The notes below the pieces were generated by a model. The model did no database searches and was not told the origin of the DNA. It saw nothing but the letters and a program-made list of their open reading frames with translations. Both the position numbers and the translations under genes were made by a program. A stretch of DNA of 64,000 nt from Eggerthellaceae bacterium (GTDB lineage Bacteria; Actinomycetota; Coriobacteriia; Coriobacteriales; Eggerthellaceae), in the NCBI GenBank assembly GCA_009782615.1, contig WRIS01000003.1, positions 1-64,000 on the forward strand, given 5' to 3'. Numbering within the stretch: the stretch's first letter is position 1; each line of letters starts with the position of its first letter. Shown here one piece after another: positions 33,730 to 43,194 of the stretch.

Positions 33730-35025
33730 TTAAAAGAGGCTGGCAACATAAGGCATTGCGACATCTGGGAGGAAGTCACCTGATCCGTGCTTTATCCCTT
33801 GAACCTGGTCAGGCGGCTCTGTTGTTGCAGCGATATAGGGATCCGAAATGGTCTTACTGGCAACATCGTATACGCGTACAGTGGTAAAGGTCCTGCGGGC
33901 ATCAGTACCACTGGTGTAGGAGCCAACAACCTCATAGCTTGGATAAACGAGGATTACCGTAGCACATGCAGCAGGATCAGTAGTGAACCTCGAGGCATCT
34001 AGACCTGCGTATGAATCACCATTAACCGTGGCTTCTGGGGAGCTCTGCCCTGCTCTGTTATCATTATCTCTAAAGACAAACACCATCGCCGTTCCTGTGA
34101 CCGACGCATCGGCTCCACCGATAATGTTTCCTTCTTTCATCATTGCATGGATATCCAACATGAATTGCATGGAGCGAAGGATTTCGAAGGAATCCATTTC
34201 TTGAGCAGAAAGTAAGCTGGATGGTGTCCAACTCGCAACCGGTTGCCCATCAATGCTTTCCATCGCAGGAAGGCTTCTGGCAAAATCGCAGATAACAGAA
34301 TACGCCACAAGATTTTCTTCACTCGTCCTGGAATCCTTCTTAAGTTGAATTGTCTTGAGTTGATTCAGTGCACCAAGTGCAGTAAGATTCGATTCCCACT
34401 CTGGAACGAATCGAAGAGACTCCCCGCTGATGAAGCTGATGCTTTCAAGCTTTGTTGATTCTTCTATTCCCTGGAATTGGATATAACTGGAAGGAGATGA
34501 ACAATTGAGAACCAGCTCTATGAGGTGTGGCATAGCGGGAATACCTTTATAATCTGGGCCCATGTGGTATGTTGCCTTGGTTAGGGTTGGTATTTGGGAA
34601 ACCTGGTCGAGGTCCAGATAGGCATCGTTACCGTATAACAACTCCATGTCTCTACACGGAAAGCCTGCCAGATAGGCAAACGGAGCCTTCAGCGGGTCGC
34701 TCGTTCCGTACTTCCTGGAGGTTTTAAGTCCGCACAAATCAATCCTGAGTGTTGCCTTCTCAACATAGGGCTTAGAAAGCTCTAGGGCAGACTCGAACGC
34801 AGACTGAGTGGGGTCCGATAAAAACTGGAGTGCGTCATTTTCCTCGCTATATCGAACCTTTCCAGCCAAGCTTTCATCTTCTTGAATCCTTTGAAAGGCT
34901 TGCAACATAGGACTATCCGTTGCTGGCTGTTGAGCTTGAGAAGGCTCGGCTGTAGGCTCAGCTGAACAAGCGAAAAGCGAAGTAGCAAGCATACTGGTGA
35001 GCAAAACCATTAAAAAGCGTTTCAT
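33730..35025 (-). CDS. Predicted lipoprotein, function unknown
   Basis: 431 residues from the ATG at 35025 (AGGGGG upstream; the longer frame to 35115 precedes the signal peptide). Signal and lipobox: MKRFLMVLLTSMLATSLFAC, Cys about 20. Residues about 80-260 have spaced hydrophobic segments (LIELVLNCSS, LESISFISG, LNQLKTIQL) suggestive of irregular leucine-rich repeats. The C-terminal third is a separate mixed beta domain. It lies inside the segment bracketed by the 25-bp repeat, next to an insertion-sequence remnant, so it may be acquired. No family assigned. Confidence 0.7.
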   Translation of the reverse strand: MKRFLMVLLTSMLATSLFACSAEPTAEPSQAQQPATDSPMLQAFQRIQEDESLAGKVRYSEENDALQFLSDPTQSAFESALELSKPYVEKATLRIDLCGLKTSRKYGTSDPLKAPFAYLAGFPCRDMELLYGNDAYLDLDQVSQIPTLTKATYHMGPDYKGIPAMPHLIELVLNCSSPSSYIQFQGIEESTKLESISFISGESLRFVPEWESNLTALGALNQLKTIQLKKDSRTSEENLVAYSVICDFARSLPAMESIDGQPVASWTPSSLLSAQEMDSFEILRSMQFMLDIHAMMKEGNIIGGADASVTGTAMVFVFRDNDNRAGQSSPEATVNGDSYAGLDASRFTTDPAACATVILVYPSYEVVGSYTSGTDARRTFTTVRVYDVASKTISDPYIAATTEPPDQVQGIKHGSGDFLPDVAMPYVASLF

Positions 35026-35151
35026 AGCGATTCCCCCTGAGCCATTCTCCTCATTGGCACCTGCGGCACCTCCTAGATGAATAGTATCACAACATAAAAC
35101 CTCAACGGTATGCACTAAGCAGACAACTTATTAGCGACTAATCACAAGCAT

Positions 35152-35454
35152 TTGGGGAGGCATTGCGATTGCAGGTGTAATAGGAGGTCTCTGTCCAACA
35201 AGGCACAAAAACATGTGTTTCTCGAAGCAAAAGAGATGCGGGAGCGCCTTTCCTTCAAGCTTTGCGGTATCGACTCTGACGGTGGCAGCGAGTTCATCAA
35301 TGATGAGATGTGCCAGCATTGCTTAAAGGAAGACATCACCTTCGCCAGAGGACGCGCCAACAAGAAAAACGACGGCTGCCACATAGAACAGAAGAGCTGG
35401 TCCCTCGTTCGCCAGACTGTGGGTTACAGCCGCTTCGAATTGATTTCATTTTGA
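35152..35454 (+). pseudogene. Transposase remnant: integrase catalytic-core fragment
   Basis: This frame reads NKAQKHVFLEAKEMRERLSF, GIDSDGGSEFIND, ITFARGRANKKNDGCHIEQK and VRQTVGYSRFE, the C-terminal half of a DDE integrase-core transposase with its second Asp and its Glu. The N-terminal HTH and first catalytic Asp are missing and the frame ends early, so it is a dead fragment. It lies inside the 25-bp-repeat-bracketed segment beside the dagK 3' end. Confidence 0.75.
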
Positions 35455-35462
35455 GGCAATAC

Positions 35463-35487
35463 AGGCTTAACTTGGCACAAGGACACG
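35463..35487 (-). repeat. 25-bp direct repeat at the dagK 3' end
   Basis: Encodes the final RVLVPS and stop of the lipid kinase, plus 4 bp beyond it. The identical sequence recurs at 33605-33629 in the same orientation. Confidence 0.9.
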
Positions 35488-36441
35488 TAAAGCATGAGGG
35501 ATACAAGCAATATCAAAACTTTCACCCGCAAAGGCTTCCCCGTCTATTTGGACAGGAGGAATCTTGCCTTCGAAACGCAGGTTCAGAGCACTCGTCGTTA
35601 AAAATTCCAGCTGTTTGAATTTCGTATGGTGGGCATCTTTTGCCAGAATGAAAATCATCACTGCCTTGGGAACGCCCATCGGAGGATGCGCAATGCAAAG
35701 GTCGAACAGCCCGTCATCGGTTGATGCCTTGGGGCATATCGTGAAACCTCCCCCATAGGTTTTCCCCACCTGAACAGCAAAAAGCATCATCTGCCCCCGA
35801 TGTTCAGCCGCCTCTTCCACGTCTACCTCAGCCGCCGCAATAGCCGCCGTATCAGCCGACCCTACCCCATCAAGCCGCATCACATAATCATAGGTGTGCA
35901 GATTGTGCAAAAGCATGTCAATGCCGCTTTCAAAAAAGAGACGCGCACCGCGTTTCCCCGTTTCCACTCGCCGCTTCACGGTATCAAGCGCGATGGCAGC
36001 ATCCAAGCCGAAGGAAAGCGTTTCGACAAAGTATTCCCCATTACAACACCCCACATCAAAAAGGCGGCTCTGGGACTTCGTCAGTTGTTCCACCGATTCT
36101 TCAAGAGTAAAACTCACTCCCAAGGTTTTTGCGTAATCATTACCCGAACCAACGGGCAATACGCCAAACTGAGGGCGCTGCGCTTCGGGCAAAGACATCA
36201 AGCCATTTGCAATCTCGTGAATAACGCCATCGCCACCTAACGCCACCACCGTATCAAAGGAAGCACTTGTCGCTGCCAGCTCAAAGCCATGCCGCGGGGC
36301 CTCAGTCAGCTTCAACACGAAATCGCTCTCGGGGATAGAGCCCCGCAGCTTTTCTTCCGCATAGCGTGCAGCTTGTTTCCCGTTGCCATTTTGAGCAGCA
36401 GGGTTTGCAATAAGCAAGGTTCTTCCAAGCGCGTGCGTCAT
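35467..36441 (-). CDS. Diacylglycerol/lipid kinase family protein
   Basis: 324 residues of the DagK/YegS family, which phosphorylates diacylglycerol or a related lipid at the inner membrane face. Visible are LLIANPAAQNGNGK (about 9-22), the nucleotide loop ALGGDGVIHEIANGL (about 67-81), PVGSGNDYAKTLG (about 96-108), and the C-terminal strand PPVQIDGEAF with ALRVLVP. The last codons lie in a 25-bp sequence duplicated near tRNA-His; because ALRVLVP is usual at the end of this family, the gene itself seems intact. Confidence 0.88.
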   Translation of the reverse strand: MTHALGRTLLIANPAAQNGNGKQAARYAEEKLRGSIPESDFVLKLTEAPRHGFELAATSASFDTVVALGGDGVIHEIANGLMSLPEAQRPQFGVLPVGSGNDYAKTLGVSFTLEESVEQLTKSQSRLFDVGCCNGEYFVETLSFGLDAAIALDTVKRRVETGKRGARLFFESGIDMLLHNLHTYDYVMRLDGVGSADTAAIAAAEVDVEEAAEHRGQMMLFAVQVGKTYGGGFTICPKASTDDGLFDLCIAHPPMGVPKAVMIFILAKDAHHTKFKQLEFLTTSALNLRFEGKIPPVQIDGEAFAGESFDIACIPHALRVLVPS

Positions 36442-36595
36442 TTCGCTTCCAATCTCTTGTCATCCGACTCACCCGAAACCTACGCATCTAATAATATCCT
36501 ATTAACACGATTTCCCTACCATCAGGCGCATAACGCTGCGGTAGAATAGGAGGCAAAACTAGTATAACCCTGACGCTACACAAGGAGAAAAGTCA

Positions 36596-38629
36596 GTGGA
36601 AGCCTTTGAATTGATCCTACTTTTACTTGCTGCGGTGCTCTTGTCCGCAGTGATTGACCAGCTTGTTCCCAAAATTTCTTCCCCGCTTATCCAAATCGGT
36701 CTCGGGCTTTTAATCGCTTTGTTTTCGGTTTCCCCTATTGAAATCCATCTCGACCCCGAACTGTTCATCGTGTTGCTCATAGCCCCTTTGTTGTTCTACG
36801 AAGCCAAAAAGGTTAATAAAACTTCCCTTTGGAAGAACAAGGTCCCCGTACTTTCCCTTGCAATCGGTCTCGTATTCGCCAGCGCCTTAATCATCGGGTT
36901 CTACGTCAATTGGTTTATTCCCAGCATCCCCTTGGCAGCTGCGTTAGCCCTGGGCGCTGGGCTTGGTCCAACGGATGCTGTTGCCGTTGCCTCGCTTTCA
37001 AAGGCGGTAAACCTCTCCGAACGACAAAAGGCGATGTTAGAAGGTGAATCGCTCATCAACGATGCCTCGGGTATCGTTTCCTTCCAATTCGCTATCGGCG
37101 CGGTTATCACTGGTTCCTTTGTCTTGTTTGATGCATCTATTAACTTCATTCTCAGCTTTTTTGGAGGAATTGCTATTGGCATCATTTTAGGCATCGTCAT
37201 AAACTTCATTTCCAACAAGGCGCGCGCTTTCGGGCTCGACAACACAACCTTTCATGTCTTGCTTGAAGTGTTCATGCCTTTCATCATCTACCTTGGTGCC
37301 CATGCCGTCGGCGCAAGCGGCATTCTTGCGGTGGTTGCCGCTGGATTGGTTATCGCAATCTCACCTAAAGAAGTGCGACCAGCGGTTTCACGTGCTAATA
37401 TCGTGTCGAACAGCATCTGGCAAGTACTTACCTTCGCCTTAAATGGTGTTGTCTTTGTGCTTCTTGGTGCCCAACTTCCCACTGCAATGCGCACCACCTG
37501 GGAGAACAGCCCTATTACCCACAATCAGCTTATCGTGGACATCCTGGTCATTGCCCTCATGATGCTGCTTGCGCGCTATCTTTGGATATTGGCAACCGAA
37601 GCGGTTGGCATCCATAAACGGGAACAACGAAAACTTCAAACATCGGATTTCAAGGACGCTCTTGTTACCACGCTCGCAGGACCAAAAGGAGCGTTCACGC
37701 TTGCCCTTATGATGACGCTTCCTTTGACCGTCACCACTGCTCAAGGCATGATGCCTTTCCCCCAACGCTCCCTTCTGCTCTTCCTTGCTTCGGGAGTCAT
37801 TATCTTGACTTTGCTTCTTGCGACCTTCGTCGTACCCGCCCTCGCACCCAAGAAAAAGGCTGAAGACCCGATAGAAGATGAAAACGCTATTACCATCGAC
37901 ATCCTTCGTCAGGTTATCGAATCGCTCACCGACCAGCAAACACCCGAAACACGCATTGCCACCCAATCGGTGATTCGCTCGTATAATGCCCGCATAAAGC
38001 GCCTTAAGAACACCACCGAACTTGAAGAGGGAACCACGAAAAAAGAACTGCGCGTTCAAGCATTTCGCTGGGAAGAAGAATTCGTTCAAGACCTCATTGA
38101 GAAAGAAGAGGTTGATTCTGTGGTGGGCTATTCGCTTATCAATCGCCTTATCCACGCTCAAAACCTTATCATGCATCACAGTGGTAGCCTATGGGTCGCC
38201 CGCAGCCTTTTCCAACACCCTATTCTCATGACGCGCTCAGCTCTTCATCTGGCAAAGCATGTGCTCACGCGCACCGATAGTCAACACCATGAGGAAGCAC
38301 GTGACCTGCACAAACGCGCAGTTGAACACGTTATCTGCAAGCTTTGTAAAGAGATGGGCAACCCCGCCACCCCAACCGAAGACGTGAGTTCATTATTGCA
38401 AGAATACCAACGCAGCTTACGGCGCTTGCGCAATGTGCGACCAAACGTCAGCGTTACGTCCCTTACAAAAGCTGTGGCGAACAGCAACGATATTGGACGG
38501 ATGGGGCTCAATCTTGAGCTTGACCTCATCCAGGCGCTGCATGAAAACGAACGCATTTCTCATGCGATGGCACGAAAGTTGCGTGAGAACGTCAACCTTA
38601 TGCAGCTTGACCTCGACCAGAGTATTTAA
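36596..38629 (+). CDS. CPA1-type Na+/H+ antiporter
   Basis: 677 residues starting at GTG 36596 (AAGGAG 7 nt upstream). About 12 membrane helices span residues 5-415. The ion-binding motifs of CPA1 exchangers are present: LGAGLGPTDAVAVASLSK (about 117-134) and EGESLINDASGIVSFQFAI (about 149-167, with the Asn-Asp pair). A long cytosolic C-terminal region (about 420-677) is helical and hydrophilic and may regulate transport. It exchanges Na+ (or K+) for H+ across the cytoplasmic membrane. It is a single gene ending at a bidirectional terminator. Confidence 0.88.
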   Translation: MEAFELILLLLAAVLLSAVIDQLVPKISSPLIQIGLGLLIALFSVSPIEIHLDPELFIVLLIAPLLFYEAKKVNKTSLWKNKVPVLSLAIGLVFASALIIGFYVNWFIPSIPLAAALALGAGLGPTDAVAVASLSKAVNLSERQKAMLEGESLINDASGIVSFQFAIGAVITGSFVLFDASINFILSFFGGIAIGIILGIVINFISNKARAFGLDNTTFHVLLEVFMPFIIYLGAHAVGASGILAVVAAGLVIAISPKEVRPAVSRANIVSNSIWQVLTFALNGVVFVLLGAQLPTAMRTTWENSPITHNQLIVDILVIALMMLLARYLWILATEAVGIHKREQRKLQTSDFKDALVTTLAGPKGAFTLALMMTLPLTVTTAQGMMPFPQRSLLLFLASGVIILTLLLATFVVPALAPKKKAEDPIEDENAITIDILRQVIESLTDQQTPETRIATQSVIRSYNARIKRLKNTTELEEGTTKKELRVQAFRWEEEFVQDLIEKEEVDSVVGYSLINRLIHAQNLIMHHSGSLWVARSLFQHPILMTRSALHLAKHVLTRTDSQHHEEARDLHKRAVEHVICKLCKEMGNPATPTEDVSSLLQEYQRSLRRLRNVRPNVSVTSLTKAVANSNDIGRMGLNLELDLIQALHENERISHAMARKLRENVNLMQLDLDQSI

Positions 38630-38631
38630 AA

Positions 38632-38657
38632 AAGTACCCGCACGGATGCGGGCACTT
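38632..38657. terminator. Bidirectional terminator between antiporter and divIVA
   Basis: AAGTACCCGCA and TGCGGGCACTT form a stem with one mismatch and a CGGA loop. An A-run precedes it, giving a T-run for the minus strand; it lies between convergent genes. Confidence 0.75.
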
Positions 38658-38686
38658 CCAACAATCAAGTAAGTTTTGAGCTTAGT

Positions 38687-39484
38687 CTAGTCTACTTCGC
38701 CCAATTCAAAGGCAGCAGCATCGCCGAAGCCCGAAAGGTCTTTTTCAACCTTTGAAGGCTTAGGAGCCGCAGGGACAGCCGCCGAACTTGCCGACGTTGA
38801 ACGAGCCGAAGGAGTAGCATAGGGCTTAGCCGCAGCTGCGCGAGATGCAGGAGCCTTAGCTTTCGGACGTTCTGTCTTGGTGGCTTTCGCAGGGGAAGCA
38901 GGTGCGGGAATATTGGTTGCACCAAGGTCTGAGAGTTTCTTCGACGCATCGCTGATGAAATCTTTAAGTATTGTTTGATATTCGCCACGCGCATCTTCAC
39001 GCTCTTCTTCAAGCCTGTCGATTTCGTCGATAACCAGTTGCTTATCACGCGTTGCCTTGTCAACAATGCGCTTTGCTTCATCTTTGGCATCGTCAACAAT
39101 GTGACCCGCCTGCACCTGAGCATCGCTGACCATTTCATCAGCAGAACGTTGAGCAATGATAAGTGCTTGAGCAATGGCGTAATCGTTTGCCTTTTTGTCC
39201 TCAAGTTGGCGCTCAAGATCAGCAATACGAGAACTCTTCTTCGCAAGTTCTGCGTCTGCGCGGGCTGATTCTGCCTTCGATGCCTGCGATGCTTGCTGTG
39301 CCTGCGCATCAGCGGCAGCGAAGCCTGCGTTGTCAAGTTCGGTTTCTAGCTGCTCGATGATGGCATGAAGCTCATCAATTTCATTGGCAACATGCTCTAG
39401 AAATACATCGACCTCGTCAACGTCGTAACCCTTACGGTCGATGGAAAAGCTTTGATTGTGTATGTCGGCTGAACTAATGGCCAT
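38687..39484 (-). CDS. divIVA: DivIVA-domain polar/septal scaffold protein
   Basis: 265 residues from the ATG at 39484 (GGAGGGAAG upstream). Residues about 1-55 match the DivIVA membrane-binding N-domain (IHNQSFSIDRKGYDVDEVDVFLEHVANEID). A long coiled coil follows to about 180, then an Ala/Pro/Lys-rich tail ending in an acidic patch. In actinobacteria DivIVA (Wag31) senses membrane curvature and directs pole or septum growth. It is the last gene of the division cluster, 48 bp after yggT. Confidence 0.9.
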   Translation of the reverse strand: MAISSADIHNQSFSIDRKGYDVDEVDVFLEHVANEIDELHAIIEQLETELDNAGFAAADAQAQQASQASKAESARADAELAKKSSRIADLERQLEDKKANDYAIAQALIIAQRSADEMVSDAQVQAGHIVDDAKDEAKRIVDKATRDKQLVIDEIDRLEEEREDARGEYQTILKDFISDASKKLSDLGATNIPAPASPAKATKTERPKAKAPASRAAAAKPYATPSARSTSASSAAVPAAPKPSKVEKDLSGFGDAAAFELGEVD

Positions 39485-39532
39485 GTGTCTTCCCTCCACG
39501 CTGCGCCCACCTTCGAGCGCATCCTTTACATC

Positions 39533-39793
39533 CTAAAAAATACTTACAATCAAACGTGCCACTAATTGTAATACAAGCAGGGCAACTATGGGACTAATGT
39601 CCACCATTCCTCCAATTGAAGGAATAAATTTCCTGAAAATCTTTAAATATGGCTCGCAAATCTTGCCCAAAAAGGTATCAATTTCAGAAAGTATACCTGT
39701 TTTTGTTGGAAGCCAAGACAAAAGAACATAAATAAAAATGACAAAGCTGTAGATATTAAGTAAGGAAAGCACCAGATATACTAAATTTAACAA
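39533..39793 (-). CDS. YggT-family membrane protein
   Basis: 86 residues with two hydrophobic helices (about 3-25 and 62-86) and the family segment FIYVLLSWLP...ICEPYLKIFRKFIP. YggT proteins occur next to sepF and divIVA in Gram-positive division clusters and have been linked to division and osmotic stress. The start overlaps the proC stop by 7 bp. Confidence 0.88.
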   Translation of the reverse strand: MLNLVYLVLSLLNIYSFVIFIYVLLSWLPTKTGILSEIDTFLGKICEPYLKIFRKFIPSIGGMVDISPIVALLVLQLVARLIVSIF

Positions 39794-40656
39794 GCTCCCA
39801 ACTCCTTTGAACGACGCAATGCTGCTGCAACGCCTTGGGCATATACCTCATCCATGCCAGCTGCCTGCATTGCCGCAAGAGCTGCCAGCGTCATCCCTCC
39901 AGGACTCGATACTGCTTCCCGTATACTTTGGAGGCTTTCCCCAGTTTTGTCAATGAGCATCATAGTGCCGAGAGCCGTTTGTATGGCGAAATCTTGCGCA
40001 AGATCTTCGTCTATTCCCGTTTCAACTGCTGCACGCACGAGCGATTCGAGAAAAGCAGCAACGTATGCTGGCCCTGAGCCCGAAAGCGACCCGATAGCGT
40101 CTATTTTTTCCTCGTCAACAGCTTGCGCCCGCCCCAGGCAGGCAAAAAGCTCTGTTACCCAGTTTACGTCAGATTGCGCAGAAGTTGTTGAACCACACAC
40201 CGCGGATGCCCCTTGCCCGACCAGTAACGGAGTATTGGGCATCACCCGCACCAAGCGCGAATTTTGCGGCAAGGCTTCAACAAGTCGCGCGGTGGTCAAG
40301 CCCGCAGCAATGGAAACAAAGAGGGAATATGCGAACGCAGGAAGTTCTAAAATCCCTGCCAAAACATCCATCATTACCTGCGGCTTTACAGCAAGTACCA
40401 CAAAATCTGCCGCCGAAATATCTTGAGGAGCTGCAACACAGGAAACCCCGTAACGTTCACTTAAGTACGCACGGCGTTCTTCCCCCGGTTCTACCACAGT
40501 AATGTTAGTAGCAGCGATTTCGTCAGCGGGTTTTTCAGCAGAAGCTATCCAGCCCCCTATCATGGCTTCGCCCATTTTTCCGCCGCCGATAAACACAAAG
40601 TGTCTCGAAACAAGCGATGCCGAAGCTAGGGGCGTTGAACTTGTAGATAGTGTCAT
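39787..40656 (-). CDS. proC: Pyrroline-5-carboxylate reductase
   Basis: 289 residues. The NAD(P)H-binding site is FIGGGKMGEAMIGGW (about 22-36). VRVMPNTPLLVGQGASAV and IGSLSGSGPAYVAAFLESL (about 187-205), followed by SPGGMTLAALAAMQ, are the ProC signature blocks. It catalyses the last step of proline synthesis. Placement between sepF and yggT is common in Gram-positive division clusters. Its ATG directly follows the sepF stop (TAA then ATG). Confidence 0.93.
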   Translation of the reverse strand: MTLSTSSTPLASASLVSRHFVFIGGGKMGEAMIGGWIASAEKPADEIAATNITVVEPGEERRAYLSERYGVSCVAAPQDISAADFVVLAVKPQVMMDVLAGILELPAFAYSLFVSIAAGLTTARLVEALPQNSRLVRVMPNTPLLVGQGASAVCGSTTSAQSDVNWVTELFACLGRAQAVDEEKIDAIGSLSGSGPAYVAAFLESLVRAAVETGIDEDLAQDFAIQTALGTMMLIDKTGESLQSIREAVSSPGGMTLAALAAMQAAGMDEVYAQGVAAALRRSKELGAC

Positions 40657-41508
40657 TTAGGCTACCACTCCTTGATTGCGCAAAGATGAAAATTCTTCAT
40701 CACTCAAGGGGCGTCCCCTGCTGATAACAAAAACCTTATCAGCAATGCAGTCAACCGTTGCATCAAGGGCACTTGAAACCCCGAAGGTGAAATCGAGAAG
40801 GCGCTTCGACAGATGCTCGGGGGTGTTATGCAATGAAAGCACCACCACATCCCCTGCGCGAACGATTTTTGCGATGCGCTCAACTTCGCCGTAAGATACT
40901 GGCTTCAAAATGCTTAAGGTACGCATGGAACTGTGAGCAACGCCTGAGTTTCTGTCGTAAATATCCTGTGAGTCAAAACCGCCAACCCGTTCTCGTATGC
41001 TTGAGGGCGCGCCGACAGAAGAGGCACCACTCGTCGGAGAAAACAATGAATTATATCCTGGAGAGCGCTGGTCTGAGCGCCCTTCGCTTGCTTGCGCAAG
41101 GTCATTGGTGTCACCGCTGCGCAAATAATCACTGGCGCGCTCAATCTTTCGCGGCGAGTGGGTTGGTCGATACCCCACATCTGAGCCAGAATCAGCCCCC
41201 TGGTCTGCATACTGATCACGCCCTGGTCTTTCAGCATAGCGAGACGATTCTCTCGCATCATCCATCGATACCAAACGCGGACTTGCCCCATCGGTCATTG
41301 CCGAACCAGCATAGGAAGTAGAACGCGCACCTGAAGGGGCATATTCTTCATACCCATCTTCAAATTCGCCATACTCATCATAGCCGTCTTCGGGATTTTC
41401 GTAGTACTCTTCATCGTAGTCGTCTGTTTGCTCTGTGCTCGAAAAACCGAGTCTGCTTTTCAGCGCCTCGAATCCTTCACCTACTCTTCCAAGCCGTGGC
41501 AATTCCAT
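40657..41508 (-). CDS. sepF: Cell division protein SepF
   Basis: 283 residues. The N-terminus (about 1-24) can form the membrane-binding amphipathic helix. Residues about 25-185 are a long acidic, Tyr/Gly/Ser-rich disordered linker. The SepF domain occupies about 190-275 (RTLSILKPVSYGEVERIAKI, VVVLSLHNTPEHLSKRLLDF, DKVFVISRGR). SepF polymerises and tethers FtsZ to the membrane, replacing FtsA, which is absent from this cluster. The linker is longer than in typical SepF of about 150-200 residues. Confidence 0.92.
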   Translation of the reverse strand: MELPRLGRVGEGFEALKSRLGFSSTEQTDDYDEEYYENPEDGYDEYGEFEDGYEEYAPSGARSTSYAGSAMTDGASPRLVSMDDARESSRYAERPGRDQYADQGADSGSDVGYRPTHSPRKIERASDYLRSGDTNDLAQASEGRSDQRSPGYNSLFSPTSGASSVGAPSSIRERVGGFDSQDIYDRNSGVAHSSMRTLSILKPVSYGEVERIAKIVRAGDVVVLSLHNTPEHLSKRLLDFTFGVSSALDATVDCIADKVFVISRGRPLSDEEFSSLRNQGVVA

Positions 41509-41577
41509 AACCCCACCTTACTCTCCTCTAGTTAACGAACCGTTTTCTGTCCGAGAATAGTCAAACCTTTGGTATCC

Positions 41578-42294
41578 TCATGTCCGATACGTATCATCAA
41601 AGATAAGCCGTCCTATACGTATAATGGTAGCGCCCGCAGCAAGGGCTGGGCGCCAATCTTCACTCATACCCATAGAAAGTTCACGGAATTCTTGCTCAAC
41701 CAGCACATTTGAGAGAGATTTTCGCATATTTTGTGCAAGTTCAGCGAGATTTTCGAAACATTCTTGAGCCTGTATCAAATCACCCTGAGGTGCCATTGTC
41801 ATTAAGCCACAAACTTGGATGTGGGGTTGCGCGCTGCATTGCTCAAGCATTCCTGCAAGTTCTTGGGGCGCAAGCCCTTGTTTATTTGCTTCGCGTGCAA
41901 CATTTACCTCTAACAACACCTTTTGAACCTTGCCCAGCGAAGCCGCACTTTTCTCGAGAAGTTCGATGTGGTGTGCCTGATACAAAGAATGAATCAAATC
42001 CGCCTGTGCAACAATTGCGGGAATCTTGCGGGACTGAATATTGCCGATAAAATGCCAGGTTCTATCGGGAAAAGCCTGCCCTTTTAAGGTAAGGTCATCA
42101 GGTCTGTTTTCGCCAAAATCACGTATTCCCGCTTCAATACCTTGCGCCACAACGTCTACGCCTACCGTTTTTGAAACGGCAACGATACGAACATCGTCGG
42201 GGGTACGATGGTACTCAAGGCAACACTGCTGAACTTCATCAACAAAGGCGCCATAGTGGCTTTTCAGGCTGTTAAGGCTGTTCATCGCACTCAT
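41578..42294 (-). CDS. PLP-homeostasis protein YggS/YlmE
   Basis: 238 residues from the ATG at 42294, whose ATGA overlaps the pgeF stop; the longer frame to 42339 lies inside pgeF. The PLP-binding lysine region is VRIVAVSKTVG, with FGENRPDDLTLK, WHFIGNIQSRK and ELSMGMSEDWRPALAAGATIIRIG as family blocks. This single-domain alanine-racemase-like barrel binds PLP and controls vitamin B6 and amino-acid balance rather than acting as an enzyme. It sits in the usual place between pgeF and sepF. Confidence 0.92.
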   Translation of the reverse strand: MSAMNSLNSLKSHYGAFVDEVQQCCLEYHRTPDDVRIVAVSKTVGVDVVAQGIEAGIRDFGENRPDDLTLKGQAFPDRTWHFIGNIQSRKIPAIVAQADLIHSLYQAHHIELLEKSAASLGKVQKVLLEVNVAREANKQGLAPQELAGMLEQCSAQPHIQVCGLMTMAPQGDLIQAQECFENLAELAQNMRKSLSNVLVEQEFRELSMGMSEDWRPALAAGATIIRIGRLIFDDTYRT

Positions 42295-43181
42295 TGCGCA
42301 CCTGACAAACGTATCGCATAGGCACCTTGGCGTCCACAAACTCCGTTTTGTGCCCGATAGGAAAAGTACTCTTCGTTATTGCAGGCGGTGCAAATATCCG
42401 CATCAGCGATGCGCGCTGCGGATATCCCCAAGCGGGCAAAAGCGGACTTAAGCGCTTGGCTTAAATCAATATGATTTTCACCAACACGGCATCCGTCCCC
42501 AAAAGCTTCGCCGAAACGCGCGCAAACTTCTTCAGATGCTTCGAAGCACTCAGAGTGGATATGCGGGCCGATGTAGATATTGTATTCACCAAGATCGCCT
42601 GATTGACCCGCAGCTTTGTCACAATCTGCTAAAGCCTTGATTGCCTTGACGGCAATGTTGTTTTCGACGCCGCGCCATCCCGCATGGACAACCGCAAAGC
42701 GCCCGGACGGCGAAACCGCGATTATCGGGACGCAATCGGCAAAACAAAGGAGTGCTGCGCGGTCTGTGCAACCAATAACGAGAGCATCAGCTCCTGCGTG
42801 AGCCTGAGCCACAAACTCATCGTAGCCGTCAGGTGATTGATCTAAGGTTTGATCTAAGGTTAAAACCGTATCGCCATGAACTTGCAAAGGAACGACACAA
42901 CCACAAGCGGCAACACCTAAAACCATCTTCAAAACCGCGCGGTTATAGTCCACCGCCATTGGGTCGTCCCCAACGTGGGAGCTCAGATTCAAAGACTCAA
43001 AATCGCCGCCGCCCGCCCCACCTAAGCGGTTGGTAAACGCAAGACGAACACCGCAGCGTTCAAACAAGGCTTCGTCGGTCAATACCTCGAGGGAAAAAAC
43101 GCCCGCCGAGTCAACCTGAGTGGCAAAACGACCCTTGGACAAATGCGGCAAGGGCAGTTCAAGGGTCGCTCTCATAGACAT
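42291..43181 (-). CDS. pgeF: Peptidoglycan-editing factor PgeF (YfiH, laccase-domain)
   Basis: 296 residues. The zinc or copper ligands and active-site blocks are visible: PLQVHGD, FADCVPIIAV, VVHAGWRG, IGPHIHSECFEASEEV and CTACNNEEYFSYR. In other bacteria PgeF removes wrongly incorporated serine from UDP-MurNAc peptides, fitting its place next to ftsZ and the mur genes; related YfiH proteins act on purine nucleosides. It lies 13 bp after ftsZ. Confidence 0.9.
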   Translation of the reverse strand: MSMRATLELPLPHLSKGRFATQVDSAGVFSLEVLTDEALFERCGVRLAFTNRLGGAGGGDFESLNLSSHVGDDPMAVDYNRAVLKMVLGVAACGCVVPLQVHGDTVLTLDQTLDQSPDGYDEFVAQAHAGADALVIGCTDRAALLCFADCVPIIAVSPSGRFAVVHAGWRGVENNIAVKAIKALADCDKAAGQSGDLGEYNIYIGPHIHSECFEASEEVCARFGEAFGDGCRVGENHIDLSQALKSAFARLGISAARIADADICTACNNEEYFSYRAQNGVCGRQGAYAIRLSGAQ

Positions 43182-43194
43182 GATGATAACTTTA

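Noticed and set aside
35463-35487. Idea that an IS end truncated dagK and supplied its stop codon
   Set aside because: The encoded ALRVLVP end is typical for the lipid kinase family, so the sequence is more likely native dagK that was duplicated.
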